In this document: positions 8,368-17,286 of the stretch, one piece after another
Layout of the letters: each line of letters begins with the position of its first letter
Position numbering within the stretch: the first letter of the stretch is position 1
Source: Lysinibacillus fusiformis
GTDB lineage: Bacteria > Bacillota > Bacilli > Bacillales_A > Planococcaceae
DNA length: 64,000 bases
Reading direction: 5' to 3'
Assembly: GCF_016925635.1 (NCBI RefSeq)
Contig: NZ_CP070490.1
Span: forward strand, 1,116,001-1,180,000
Program-made: the position numbers and the translations under genes
The notes under the pieces: generated by a model
What the model was told of the DNA's origin: nothing
What the model saw: the letters and a program-made list of their open reading frames with translations, nothing else
Database searches by the model: none

Positions 8368-9116
8368 CCTATACAGCTTTATCACTGACATTAATTTTTG
8401 TTTGTATTCCTTTACTCTTATCCAAAATATTAAAGTTAGAGCTTGAAAAAGATACGCTCATTGCAACATTGCGCTCCATCTTTCAATTGCTTGCAGTCGG
8501 CTATATATTAAAATTTGTCTTTGACGCAAATAGTTACATCTATATTTTTCTCATGGTAGCGCTAATGATTATCGTTGCTACCTTCAATGCAAGGAAAAAA
8601 GGAACAGGTATAAAAGGAATCACTTGGAAAATAGCACTGACGCTTATTGTGATAGAAATGGTTACACAAGGTGTCTTGCTAGGCTTTAAAATTGTTCCAG
8701 CAACTGCTCAGTATATCATCCCGATTAGCGGGATGTTAATCGGTAATTCCATGGTGCTATCCATTTTATTCTTAAATCGTTTTATAGCTGAAATTACTAG
8801 TCAGAAAGATCAAATGGAACTAATTTTATCGCTAGGTGGCACTCCAAAACAAGCGATTCATCGCCAATTGATTAATGCCATAAAAGCTAGTATGATTCCT
8901 ACTATTGAGAGTCAAAAAACAATCGGCTTAGTACAGCTACCAGGTATGATGAGTGGTCAGATTATCGGGGGAGCTGACCCTATTCATGCGGTCCAATTTC
9001 AACTTTTAATCATCTTTGCTCTCTTAACAACTGCAACATTATCCAGTATTATGATTGGTTTTTTAAGCTATCCTGCGCTATTTAATGAACGTATGCAATT
9101 ACTTGAAATGAAATAA
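8364..9116 (+). CDS. fetB: FetB/YbbM-type (UPF0014) membrane permease
   Basis: A 250-residue integral membrane protein with about seven hydrophobic segments and the UPF0014 signatures LRSIFQLLAVGYIL, TFNARKK and the cytoplasmic coupling region LGGTPKQAIHRQLINAIKASMIPTIESQKTIGLVQLPGMMSGQIIGGADP. It is translationally coupled to FetA through the ATGA overlap. Together they should form a half-transporter pair exporting iron or a related metal. Confidence 0.85.
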   Translation: MTYTALSLTLIFVCIPLLLSKILKLELEKDTLIATLRSIFQLLAVGYILKFVFDANSYIYIFLMVALMIIVATFNARKKGTGIKGITWKIALTLIVIEMVTQGVLLGFKIVPATAQYIIPISGMLIGNSMVLSILFLNRFIAEITSQKDQMELILSLGGTPKQAIHRQLINAIKASMIPTIESQKTIGLVQLPGMMSGQIIGGADPIHAVQFQLLIIFALLTTATLSSIMIGFLSYPALFNERMQLLEMK

Positions 9117-9158
9117 TTGTTAGGCTGAAATGAATATAGTTTAAATAATTTATGTTAT

Positions 9159-9167
9159 ACTAAAAAG
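9159..9167 (+). promoter_or_regulatory. Extended -10 promoter element
   Basis: The sequence TGTTATACT (approximate coordinates) just upstream of the proline dehydrogenase ribosome binding site fits an extended -10 box. The -35 is weak. Confidence 0.45.
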
Positions 9168-9190
9168 AAAATGCAGTTAGGAGAATGACC

Positions 9191-10165
9191 ATGTTATTAC
9201 GCGATTTTTTCATCCATTTATCTGAGAACCAACTATTAAATAGTGCTGCAAAGAAATATGGCCTAAAATTAGGAGCACAAAGTGTAGTAGCTGGTACAAA
9301 TATCGAAGAAACAATTGCAAGCATCAAAGAACTAAATGCACATAATATTTCTTGTACAGTAGATAACCTAGGTGAATTTGTTTCAAGTAAAGAAGAAGCA
9401 ACTGCTGCTAAAGAAAAAATCCTTGCTGTGATTGAAGCTATTCATGAAAACGGTGTAGCTGCACATGTTTCTTTAAAGCCATCTCAATTAGGTTTAGATA
9501 TTGATGTTGATTTTTGTTATGACAATCTGTATGAAATTGTAGAAAAAGCCGCTTTATATGATATCTTTGTTAACTTTGATATGGAAGACTATGGCCGTCT
9601 ACAAACATCCTTTGATATGGTGGAGGAATTATCTAAAACATTTAATAATGTTGGTACAGTCATCCAGTCATACTTCTACCGTGCAAAAGACGATATTGAA
9701 AAATTCAAGGACTACCGTTTACGTATTGTAAAAGGTGCTTATAAAGAGCCAGTAGAAGTGGCCTATCAAGATAAATTAGATATTGATTTAAACTTTATTG
9801 AGTTAATTGAATATCACCTACTAAACGGCAAATTTACGTCAATCGCAACACATGATCACAATATTATTGCGCACGTAAAACGCTTTGTAGCTGATCATAA
9901 TATCCCACTAGACAAATTCGAATTCCAAATGCTATATGGTTTCCGTACTGATATGCAAAAAGAACTTGCAAAAGAAGGCTATAACTTCTGTGTGTACGTG
10001 CCATTCGGCGAAGATTGGTACGGCTATTTCATGCGCCGTTTAGCTGAGCGTCCTCAAAATCTTAACCTTGTCACAAAACAAGTATTTACGAAAAAAACGA
10101 ATACAGTTCTTGCAGTAGCAGCAGGTGCATTCGTTCTGGGACGTTTAACAAAAAGCAAAAAGTAA
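9191..10165 (+). CDS. Proline dehydrogenase
   Basis: A monofunctional FAD-linked proline dehydrogenase of 324 residues, which oxidises proline to pyrroline-5-carboxylate at the membrane. The TIM-barrel segments VSLKPSQLG, RLRIVKGAYKEP, IATHDHNII, EFQMLYGFR and the C-terminal YGYFMRRLAERPQN, whose arginines bind the proline carboxylate, are all visible. I use the ATG at 9191, 7 nt after AGGAG, not the ATG two codons before, which would abut the ribosome binding site. The C-terminal 25 residues are hydrophobic then basic (VLAVAAGAFVLGRLTKSKK) and may anchor it to the membrane. No pyrroline-5-carboxylate dehydrogenase is adjacent. Confidence 0.92.
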   Translation: MLLRDFFIHLSENQLLNSAAKKYGLKLGAQSVVAGTNIEETIASIKELNAHNISCTVDNLGEFVSSKEEATAAKEKILAVIEAIHENGVAAHVSLKPSQLGLDIDVDFCYDNLYEIVEKAALYDIFVNFDMEDYGRLQTSFDMVEELSKTFNNVGTVIQSYFYRAKDDIEKFKDYRLRIVKGAYKEPVEVAYQDKLDIDLNFIELIEYHLLNGKFTSIATHDHNIIAHVKRFVADHNIPLDKFEFQMLYGFRTDMQKELAKEGYNFCVYVPFGEDWYGYFMRRLAERPQNLNLVTKQVFTKKTNTVLAVAAGAFVLGRLTKSKK

Positions 10166-10170
10166 AATTA

Positions 10171-10214
10171 AAAAGAACCTTGTCGCTTATGATGCGATAA
10201 GGTTCTCATTTTAT
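10171..10214. terminator. Bidirectional terminator
   Basis: Stem AGAACCTT/AAGGTTCT with an inner GTCGC/GCGAT extension and T-rich flanks on both strands. It separates convergent proline dehydrogenase and desR and overlaps the end of desR. Confidence 0.8.
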
Positions 10215-10822
10215 TTATTCCATCCTTTTTCCTTAAAGCGCGCAATGGCCTCAATTCGATTGCCAACATTTAATTTTTCTAAAATCGTTGAAATATAGTT
10301 ACGAACCGTTCCAGCAGACAAAAACAGCTCTGCAGCAATTTCCTTTGTCGTCTTGCCCTCTGCCACAAGTGTCAGTACCTGACTCTCTCGCTCCGTCAAA
10401 GGGTTCTCACTATCATCTTCATAGACAAAATCAACGAGCTCTGGCGCATAAATACGTTTACCATCCATTATTGTACGGATTGCACTTACTAACTCCTCTA
10501 TAGGGCTATCCTTTAATAAATAGCCTCTTACACTCGCTTTTCTAGCACGCTCGAAATAACCTGGTCTAGCAAATGTAGTTAAAATAATAACTTTACAATC
10601 TGAGCCAGTGCTATGTATTTCTTCTGCAGCGTCTAGTCCAGTTTTAACTGGCATTTCAATATCCATAATACAAATATCAGGTCGATGCTCTTCCACAAGC
10701 ATCAATGCTTCCTCACCATTTTTTGCTAAGCCAACGACCTCCATATCCTCCTCCATACTAAGTAAAGAGCGAAGCGCGCCTAATAGCATCCCCTGATCTT
10801 CAGCAATCACAATTCGTATCAT
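10211..10822 (-). CDS. desR: Response regulator DesR
   Basis: A 203-residue NarL/LuxR-type response regulator. The receiver domain has the acidic pocket (EDQ at 8-10) and phospho-acceptor Asp54 in ICIMDIEMP; the C-terminal DNA-binding domain (about 135-195) has NPLTERESQVLTLVAEGKTTKEIA. It is 16 bp downstream of desK and next to a desaturase, matching the Bacillus subtilis des-desK-desR system, where phosphorylated DesR activates the desaturase at low temperature. GAGG precedes the ATG. Confidence 0.92.
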   Translation of the reverse strand: MIRIVIAEDQGMLLGALRSLLSMEEDMEVVGLAKNGEEALMLVEEHRPDICIMDIEMPVKTGLDAAEEIHSTGSDCKVIILTTFARPGYFERARKASVRGYLLKDSPIEELVSAIRTIMDGKRIYAPELVDFVYEDDSENPLTERESQVLTLVAEGKTTKEIAAELFLSAGTVRNYISTILEKLNVGNRIEAIARFKEKGWNK

Positions 10823-10838
10823 GTCACAATCCTCTTTT

Positions 10839-11987
10839 CTATATGTTCTTCAGATTGTCTTTGACATTCTGATGCGTAATAGCTACTGGGATAGTTACCG
10901 TTAATGTAGTGCCCTCAACACTTTCAATTTTAAAGGACCCATTAATAAACTCTAAACGTTCCCGCATTCCTTTCAATCCGTTACCAGTTCTCCATGCTTG
11001 TTTTTTCGTAATGCCTTGTCCGTTATCTCGCACTACTAAGTAAACTTCTTTAAAATTTTGATGGAAAGCAATTTCGCATTTTGATGCCCCACTATGTTTA
11101 ACAACATTATTAACCGCCTCTTTTAAGCACATAGATAAAACATTTTCTACAAGTGGGGGAACTTGCAATGCGTTTTTATCACCCTCAAAGACAAACTCCA
11201 TTTCAGCCGCCTTTAGTATTTGTGAAATACGCATTAACTCATCTTCAAATTTTGCCGTGCGCATATCTGACACTAATTCCCGAACCTCTTTTAAAGCAAT
11301 ACTAGCCGTCTGGCGTATATCCTTAATTTCAATCAAAGCCTGCTGAGGATCTCGTTCAATCAACCTAGAAGCTAGATCACTCTTCAAACCAATCATGGAC
11401 AATTTTTGCCCTAATGTATCATGTAAATCTCGAGCTATCCGTTGTCGTTCCTCAAAAACAATTAACTCAGCAATCCGTTCATTAGCCGTTTCCAACTGCC
11501 CCTCTAAATTTTCACGTTTATTTTTGGAATAAATCGTTAACGGTAAAAGGACAACAGCTAAAATGGTTAACACAACGAAAGGTAGCTGCGATAAAAATAG
11601 GTGAAGCTCCACAAAGAAGCCAGCTCCGGTAGAAATAACTGTAAACCCAATATGTAGACCATACATAATATAAAAGCCGACGGGTCTTCGGATATTGCCA
11701 ATAAAAAATGCTGTGAAAATGGATAGATACACATAGCCATATAAGATGGTCATGATAATATTGATGACCATTTCAAAGCTGATCCACATATAAACTAAAC
11801 CGCTTTTCGAATTCATGGAAAATCGATAGAAAATAAAATAAAGCATTAAAAACGTAATCCCTATCGAGATTTCAATATAAGATGATTTCCTAAAAATGAA
11901 GAAAAACGGTAGGAAACAAAAAATAATCCACAAATATACACTGAGCATAGGACTATTCGGAATAATACTATGCCATTTCCTCAACAT
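10839..11987 (-). CDS. desK: Thermosensor histidine kinase DesK
   Basis: A 382-residue membrane kinase. The first 155 residues hold about five hydrophobic spans and act as the membrane-thickness sensor in the characterised homologue. After a coiled-coil linker comes the HisKA_3 motif ERQRIARDLHDTLGQKL with His189, then a HATPase domain with NNVVKHSGA, DNGQG and GNGLKGMRERLE. The pair with DesR and the neighbouring des supports the cold-response role. It begins at ATG 11987, preceded by AGGAAAG at a rather long spacing. Confidence 0.92.
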   Translation of the reverse strand: MLRKWHSIIPNSPMLSVYLWIIFCFLPFFFIFRKSSYIEISIGITFLMLYFIFYRFSMNSKSGLVYMWISFEMVINIIMTILYGYVYLSIFTAFFIGNIRRPVGFYIMYGLHIGFTVISTGAGFFVELHLFLSQLPFVVLTILAVVLLPLTIYSKNKRENLEGQLETANERIAELIVFEERQRIARDLHDTLGQKLSMIGLKSDLASRLIERDPQQALIEIKDIRQTASIALKEVRELVSDMRTAKFEDELMRISQILKAAEMEFVFEGDKNALQVPPLVENVLSMCLKEAVNNVVKHSGASKCEIAFHQNFKEVYLVVRDNGQGITKKQAWRTGNGLKGMRERLEFINGSFKIESVEGTTLTVTIPVAITHQNVKDNLKNI

Positions 11988-12082
11988 AATCTCACGCTCT
12001 TTCCTACTTTTCCCTTATTATAACAAGAAAATTAAATTTATGCCTGTACACGCTTTGACTAAGACTCTTCTCTTTACATAAA

Positions 12083-12114
12083 ACAGCCATCTCCCTTGCA
12101 GAGATGGCTGTTAT
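12083..12114 (-). terminator. Terminator of des
   Basis: Stem ACAGCCATCTC/GAGATGGCTGT with TTTTATG following on the minus strand. It lies between des and desK, so the two are probably separately transcribed or attenuated. Confidence 0.8.
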
Positions 12115-12117
12115 CAA

Positions 12118-13149
12118 CTAAGCGGCAATACTGCCTCTTGCTTTGCGTTTTATAATTTCATTTACCTCTTTAAACGTAACAAATTTACCTTGTTCTTCAT
12201 CATATAACTTGTAACGTAGTGATTCTAAACTTGTACGTAAAGTAATCGTAGTTGCCATGTGTAATGGCGGTGTTTCATTGTGTGCCTTTTCAAGATTATA
12301 GTTAGGTACACGAGGGGCTAAATGGTGAACATGATGGAAACCAATATTCCCTGTTACCCATTGTAAAATTTTTGGCAATTTATAATATGAGCTACCTTCT
12401 ACTGCGGCTTTAACATAATCCCACTCAGAATCATGTTCAAAGTAAGAATCTTCATATGTGTGCTGAATGTAAAATAACCAAATTCCTAAAGAACCAGCAA
12501 TAAATAAAGTAACGCCTTGCACTAATAAAAACGCTTGCCAGCCCATGAAGAAAATTAAAGCTGCACAAATTCCGACCATGACGATATTCGTTAAAATTGT
12601 GTTTAAACGTTCCTTCTTCTTAGCATCCTTACGATTAAAACGATTTAAAACAAGTACCATATAAAGTGGCCCTAAACCAAACATAACAAATGGATTACGA
12701 TAAAAGCGATACCATAGACGTTGACCTTTTGAGGCTTGCATATATTCTTCCACTGTCATCATATCAATATCACCAATACCACGCTTGTCTAAGTTTGAGC
12801 TTGTTGCATGGTGAATTGTATGCTCACGTTTCCATTTTTCATAGGGGAATGATGTTAGCACCCCAGTAAAAAATCCAACCCAGTCGTTTGCCTTTTTACT
12901 TTTGAAAAATGACCCGTGTGTACAATCGTGAAAAATAATAAAAGTTCGTACGACAAAACCTGCTGAAATGGCACTTAAGCCGACTGTTAGCCAAGGTGAT
13001 ACATCCACTAACAAGTAACCAGCCACCCATAATGCAATTAACGGAACAATTGTATTTATAATCTGAAAAACACTTTTACGCGTATCTGATTTAGCAAATG
13101 GCGCTACATCTTGGCGTAACTTTTTTGTTTTTTCTTTAATAGTTGCCAT
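12118..13149 (-). CDS. des: Acyl-lipid fatty acid desaturase
   Basis: A 343-residue membrane di-iron desaturase that introduces a double bond into phospholipid acyl chains at low temperature. The three histidine boxes are present: HDCTH (74-78), HTIHH (110-114) and HHVHH in the C-terminal part. Four to six hydrophobic spans lie between them. GAGGGAG precedes the ATG. In Bacillus subtilis this gene is the target of DesR, whose gene lies downstream here. Confidence 0.95.
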   Translation of the reverse strand: MATIKEKTKKLRQDVAPFAKSDTRKSVFQIINTIVPLIALWVAGYLLVDVSPWLTVGLSAISAGFVVRTFIIFHDCTHGSFFKSKKANDWVGFFTGVLTSFPYEKWKREHTIHHATSSNLDKRGIGDIDMMTVEEYMQASKGQRLWYRFYRNPFVMFGLGPLYMVLVLNRFNRKDAKKKERLNTILTNIVMVGICAALIFFMGWQAFLLVQGVTLFIAGSLGIWLFYIQHTYEDSYFEHDSEWDYVKAAVEGSSYYKLPKILQWVTGNIGFHHVHHLAPRVPNYNLEKAHNETPPLHMATTITLRTSLESLRYKLYDEEQGKFVTFKEVNEIIKRKARGSIAA

Positions 13150-13230
13150 CTTTTACTCCCTCGTTTCTTTTTTTCTTATGACCTCATCATAAAACAAGAG
13201 TACAAGTCAGCAACAGACGCAAACATCACA

Positions 13231-13260
13231 AAAAGGATATGACATTTGTCATATCCTTTT
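13231..13260 (-). terminator. Terminator of GNAT gene
   Basis: Thirteen-base stem AAAAGGATATGAC/GTCATATCCTTTT that overlaps the stop codon of the acetyltransferase gene. Confidence 0.8.
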
Positions 13261-13759
13261 ATGATTTCGTTCCAGTCAAATGCAGTTGGTAGAACACAAG
13301 GTCTAGCCATTGCTCAAACTTATAGCCTGCATTTTTGATTGTCCCCGCATATTCAAAACCTAATTTTTCATGTGCTTTAATACTACCAATGTTTTCTCCA
13401 TCAATGCCAGCGACAAGCGTTTTCACACCATTTTCTTCAGCAATCACTATCAGCTTGTGCATAAGCTTTGTAGCAATCCCCTTTTGATAATGCTCTTTAT
13501 GCACATAGACGGAATGCTCCATTGTATATTGATAACCTGGATAAGGACGGAATTGACTATAGGTAGCAAAGCCAGCGACAAGCCCATTTTCCTCAAATAC
13601 AAGCAAAGGATTATCTAATACTCGTTGCTCCTTAAACCATTGTACTTTTTCATCTAAAGTTTGTATATCATATCGGTAGACCGCCTTGCTTGTTAAAATA
13701 ATATCATTATAGATGTCCAAAACCTCAGGTATATCTTTTTCTTCCATGAATCGAATCAT
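13259..13759 (-). CDS. GNAT N-acetyltransferase, phosphinothricin-acetyltransferase-like
   Basis: A 166-residue GNAT enzyme beginning MIRFMEEKDIPEVLDIYNDII. The acetyl-CoA loop is visible in HYQKGIATKLMHKLI, and the pattern EHSVYVHKEHYQKGIG-like plus IDGENIGSIKAHEKLGFEYAGTIKNAGYKFEQWLD is that of the Pat/Bar subfamily that acetylates phosphinothricin or methionine sulfoximine; the true substrate is not known. The ATG at 13759 fits family starts; an ORF extension to 13798 is not supported. Single gene between des and metH. Confidence 0.85.
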   Translation of the reverse strand: MIRFMEEKDIPEVLDIYNDIILTSKAVYRYDIQTLDEKVQWFKEQRVLDNPLLVFEENGLVAGFATYSQFRPYPGYQYTMEHSVYVHKEHYQKGIATKLMHKLIVIAEENGVKTLVAGIDGENIGSIKAHEKLGFEYAGTIKNAGYKFEQWLDLVFYQLHLTGTKS

Positions 13760-13805
13760 CCTGCTCACTTCCCTTAACCAAATTGTCATCATCCGCAATG
13801 AAATA

Positions 13806-13839
13806 GAGATAGACAGTCATTGCATTGACTATCTATCTC
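13806..13839 (-). terminator. Terminator of yitJ-metH
   Basis: Long stem GAGATAG..AGTCA / TGACTGTCTATCTC just after the metH stop; the following T-run is modest. Confidence 0.65.
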
Positions 13840-13854
13840 CTCCTATTTTATGCC

Positions 13855-16800
13855 TTAAACATTGAAGTAGCGAGCATCAGGATGAGCAAAAACGATTGCA
13901 GATACAGATGCTTCTGGCTCCATCATAAAGCCTTCTGTAAGATGAACGCCAATATCCTCGGGTTTTAATAAGCCGAATAGTTTTTCTTGATCCTCCAAGT
14001 TAGGACATGCAGGATAACCGAATGAAAAACGTTGTCCCTGATATTTTGCTGCAAAACGATCTCTCATAGTGAAATCTGTTGCATCAGGGAAGCCCCATTG
14101 GTCACGAATTTCCTGATGCATACGTTCAGCAAAGCCCTCTGCTAATTCTAATGCAGTCGATTGTAAGGCATGGCTTTCAAGGAATTTACCATCCTCTTTT
14201 AACTGGCGAGCTTTAGCCATAACTCCCTGACCTGCTGTTACTACCATGAGCGCAATATAGTCCATTTCACCGCTCTCTACTGTTTTTAAGAAATCTGCAA
14301 GACATAAAAATGGTTCAACCTGCTGACGAGGGAAGGTAAAACGCTCAATTTCTATCTGACTATCAGCCGGATCATACACAACGACATCATCACCATCTGC
14401 TTGAGCAGGGAAAAATTGATACAAACCTGATGGCTTTAATAGATCACTTTTTAAATAATCATCTACTAAATCCTTTAGCTCTGTCGCTCTTGAATCGCCC
14501 GCTTCAAGCAATTGCTGAACTTGCCCTTTCAAGCCTAAATGGTGTCCCAGTAATGTACGCATATTAACATAAGGATATAAATGCGATACGGAGTAGTCTT
14601 TTTTTACATGACGTCGTAAATCGGCTGGTAAAAATACTGGCGCTCCTTTTACTGTTCGTACAGGCTTTATTGTTACCTCTTTTGCGGGACGAGCAGCTCT
14701 TTTTTCATCGGCCTCTAAACGTTTTTGACGGGATTCTTCAATTTCTGCTAAGAAATTTGCACGTGTCCCCTCACCCATTAATAAATTAGCTTGCTCTAAG
14801 CCTTGCATGGCATCCTTTGAATAAATAACAGGACCGCCATATTCATCTGCAATTTTTGTTTCAGTAAAACGTCGAGAAAGTGCAGCTCCACCAACTAAAA
14901 TAGGTACATCAATCCCCGCCTCTTTAAAATCCTGAGCAGTAATGACCATCTGTTGCGCTGATTTCACTAGTAAACCTGACAGCCCAATAAAGTCTGGTTT
15001 TTCCTTACGAATCGCTTCAATCAATTGGGCAGGCGTTACTTTAATGCCCAAATCGACAACCTTATAGCCATTATTACTTAATATAATATCAACAAGGTTT
15101 TTCCCAATATCGTGGACATCACCTTTTACGGTAGCAAGTACCATTTTCCCTTTTCCAGCGCTCTCTTCATCCTTCTCCATGAATTGCTCTAAATGAGCAA
15201 CAGCGGCCTTCATTACACCTGCTGATTGTAAAACCTCCGCTACAATGAGCTGGTTATCATTAAATAATCGACCTACCTCAGCCATGCCCTCCATTAAAGG
15301 GCCATTAATAATATCCAGCGGTGCCTCAAAGATTTCTCGTGCAGCATCTAAATCCTCTATTAGGCCTTCTTTGGTACCTTCTAATATATAGTAAGCTAAA
15401 CGACCTTCAACCGTTTTCGGAATATCCGCTTCCGTTTTTTCCTTCTTTTTATCACGATAAAAATCTGTAAACACAGCTAATGTTTCATCATTTGTATTAA
15501 ATAGCAAGTCATTTGCAAGTTTAATTTCCTCTTCAGGAATGGATGCATAACGCTCCAGTTTCTCTGTATTCACAATGGCATAATCTAAGCCTGCCTGTGT
15601 GCAATGATAGAGATAGACAGCATTCAATACTTCACGGCCAACTGGTGGTAAACCAAATGAGATATTACTTACGCCAAGTACCGTCAATGTCTGCGGCAAT
15701 TTTTCTTTGATAAGACGAATACCTTCAATCGTTTCAAGGGCTGAACCAATATACTGTTCATCCCCAGTTCCTACAGGGAACATCAACGGGTCAAAAATGA
15801 TATCCTCCGGTGCAAGTCCCCATTTCTCAGTTAATAGTTTATAGGAACGTTCAGCAATTTCAAGCTTGCGATGACGATCAACGGCCATTCCTATCTCATC
15901 AATGGTTCCAACTACCAATGAGGCTCCGTACTTCTTCACGAGTGGCATTACTGCATCAAATCGTTCTTCACCATCCTCAAGATTAATAGAGTTAATGATG
16001 GCTTTCCCTTGAGAAAACTTTAACGCTTCCTCAATAACTTTTTCATCAGTCGAGTCAATCACAAGAGGCACCTTAACCTTTTTTACAACCTCCTGCATAA
16101 ATCCACGCATATCGGCTAATTCATCACGATCAGGGTTGGCTAAACAAATATCGATTACATGAGCACCATTTTTTACTTGTGCACGTGCAATCTCTGCTGC
16201 CTCCTCAAACTTTCCATCAATGATCAAATTCTTAAATTTACGAGAGCCGATAACATTTGTTCTCTCCCCGATAAATAACGGACGCATAGAATCGTCATAC
16301 AATAAGGGTTCGATTCCCGATACCGCATGACCATGTGTTTTTTCAGGTAATTGACGAGGTTGTTCATCTTTTAAAACCTCGCGAATGGCTGCAATATGAG
16401 CTGGAGTCGTTCCACAACATCCACCTACAATATTAAGCCAACCCTTATCTGCAAAACCTTTTAATTTTTGCGATAGCGATTCTGGTGATTCATGATAACA
16501 TCCTTCTTCATCTGGTAAGCCTGCATTCGGGTAACAGCTAATATAGCCTGTTGAAAGCTCTGCTAATGAACGAATATGATCTGTCATAAACTCTGGTCCT
16601 GTCGCACAGTTTAGGCCAACTGATAATGGTTTAATATGCTCGATTGAAATATAAAAGGCATCAATTGTTTGCCCTGCAAGTGTCGTACCCATTGGTTCTA
16701 TTGTTCCGGAAATCATGACTGGTAGTTCTTTTCCAGTTTCCTCAAAAGCACGCTTTACGCCTAGGGTGCCTGCTTTGACATTGAGCATATCCTGACTTGT

Positions 16801-17286
16801 TTCTAATAACAGAACGTCGGCTCCTGCCTCAATTAATGCCTTTGCCTGTACAAAGAAATTTTCCTCTAGCTCATCAAATGTAATACCACCTGTAACTGAT
16901 AACGTTTTTGTTGTTGGTCCCATAGCCCCTGCGATAAAACGTGGCCAATCCGATGTCGAATAACTATCCACTGCTTGGCGAGCAATTTCCACTGCACGCT
17001 TATTAATTTCTTCGGCTTTTGCGCCAAGATCATATTCATTTAACACGAGAGGCGTCCCACCAAATGTATTTGTACAAATAATATCTGCGCCTGCCTCTAA
17101 GTATTTGTGATGAATTTTCTCAATGACATCAGGTCTAGTAAGGACAAGATTTTCATTACAGCCATCAAGCTCCTCGCCACCAAAATCCTCTGCTGATAAA
17201 TTTTCGTTTTGTAGCATTGTTCCCATTGCGCCATCAAGAATTAAAATACGTTTCTCTAGTTGCTCTTCAATCGAGTGCTTAGCCAT
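13855..17286 (-). CDS. metH: Cobalamin-dependent methionine synthase
   Basis: Transfers a methyl group from methyltetrahydrofolate via methylcobalamin to homocysteine. The 1143-residue protein has the full domain order: homocysteine/zinc domain (about 1-320, with GGCCGT near 289), pterin-binding domain (FIGERTNVIGSRKF onward), B12-binding module with DVHDIGKN near residue 720, whose His is the lower cobalt ligand, and the C-terminal AdoMet reactivation domain ending EPEASVSAIVFAHPDARYFNV. AAGGAG lies inside the end of yitJ and the genes overlap by 8 bp, so they are translationally coupled and both lie under the S-box riboswitch. Its cofactor need connects it to the B12-controlled btuCD genes in this window. 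Confidence 0.97.
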   Translation of the reverse strand: MAKHSIEEQLEKRILILDGAMGTMLQNENLSAEDFGGEELDGCNENLVLTRPDVIEKIHHKYLEAGADIICTNTFGGTPLVLNEYDLGAKAEEINKRAVEIARQAVDSYSTSDWPRFIAGAMGPTTKTLSVTGGITFDELEENFFVQAKALIEAGADVLLLETSQDMLNVKAGTLGVKRAFEETGKELPVMISGTIEPMGTTLAGQTIDAFYISIEHIKPLSVGLNCATGPEFMTDHIRSLAELSTGYISCYPNAGLPDEEGCYHESPESLSQKLKGFADKGWLNIVGGCCGTTPAHIAAIREVLKDEQPRQLPEKTHGHAVSGIEPLLYDDSMRPLFIGERTNVIGSRKFKNLIIDGKFEEAAEIARAQVKNGAHVIDICLANPDRDELADMRGFMQEVVKKVKVPLVIDSTDEKVIEEALKFSQGKAIINSINLEDGEERFDAVMPLVKKYGASLVVGTIDEIGMAVDRHRKLEIAERSYKLLTEKWGLAPEDIIFDPLMFPVGTGDEQYIGSALETIEGIRLIKEKLPQTLTVLGVSNISFGLPPVGREVLNAVYLYHCTQAGLDYAIVNTEKLERYASIPEEEIKLANDLLFNTNDETLAVFTDFYRDKKKEKTEADIPKTVEGRLAYYILEGTKEGLIEDLDAAREIFEAPLDIINGPLMEGMAEVGRLFNDNQLIVAEVLQSAGVMKAAVAHLEQFMEKDEESAGKGKMVLATVKGDVHDIGKNLVDIILSNNGYKVVDLGIKVTPAQLIEAIRKEKPDFIGLSGLLVKSAQQMVITAQDFKEAGIDVPILVGGAALSRRFTETKIADEYGGPVIYSKDAMQGLEQANLLMGEGTRANFLAEIEESRQKRLEADEKRAARPAKEVTIKPVRTVKGAPVFLPADLRRHVKKDYSVSHLYPYVNMRTLLGHHLGLKGQVQQLLEAGDSRATELKDLVDDYLKSDLLKPSGLYQFFPAQADGDDVVVYDPADSQIEIERFTFPRQQVEPFLCLADFLKTVESGEMDYIALMVVTAGQGVMAKARQLKEDGKFLESHALQSTALELAEGFAERMHQEIRDQWGFPDATDFTMRDRFAAKYQGQRFSFGYPACPNLEDQEKLFGLLKPEDIGVHLTEGFMMEPEASVSAIVFAHPDARYFNV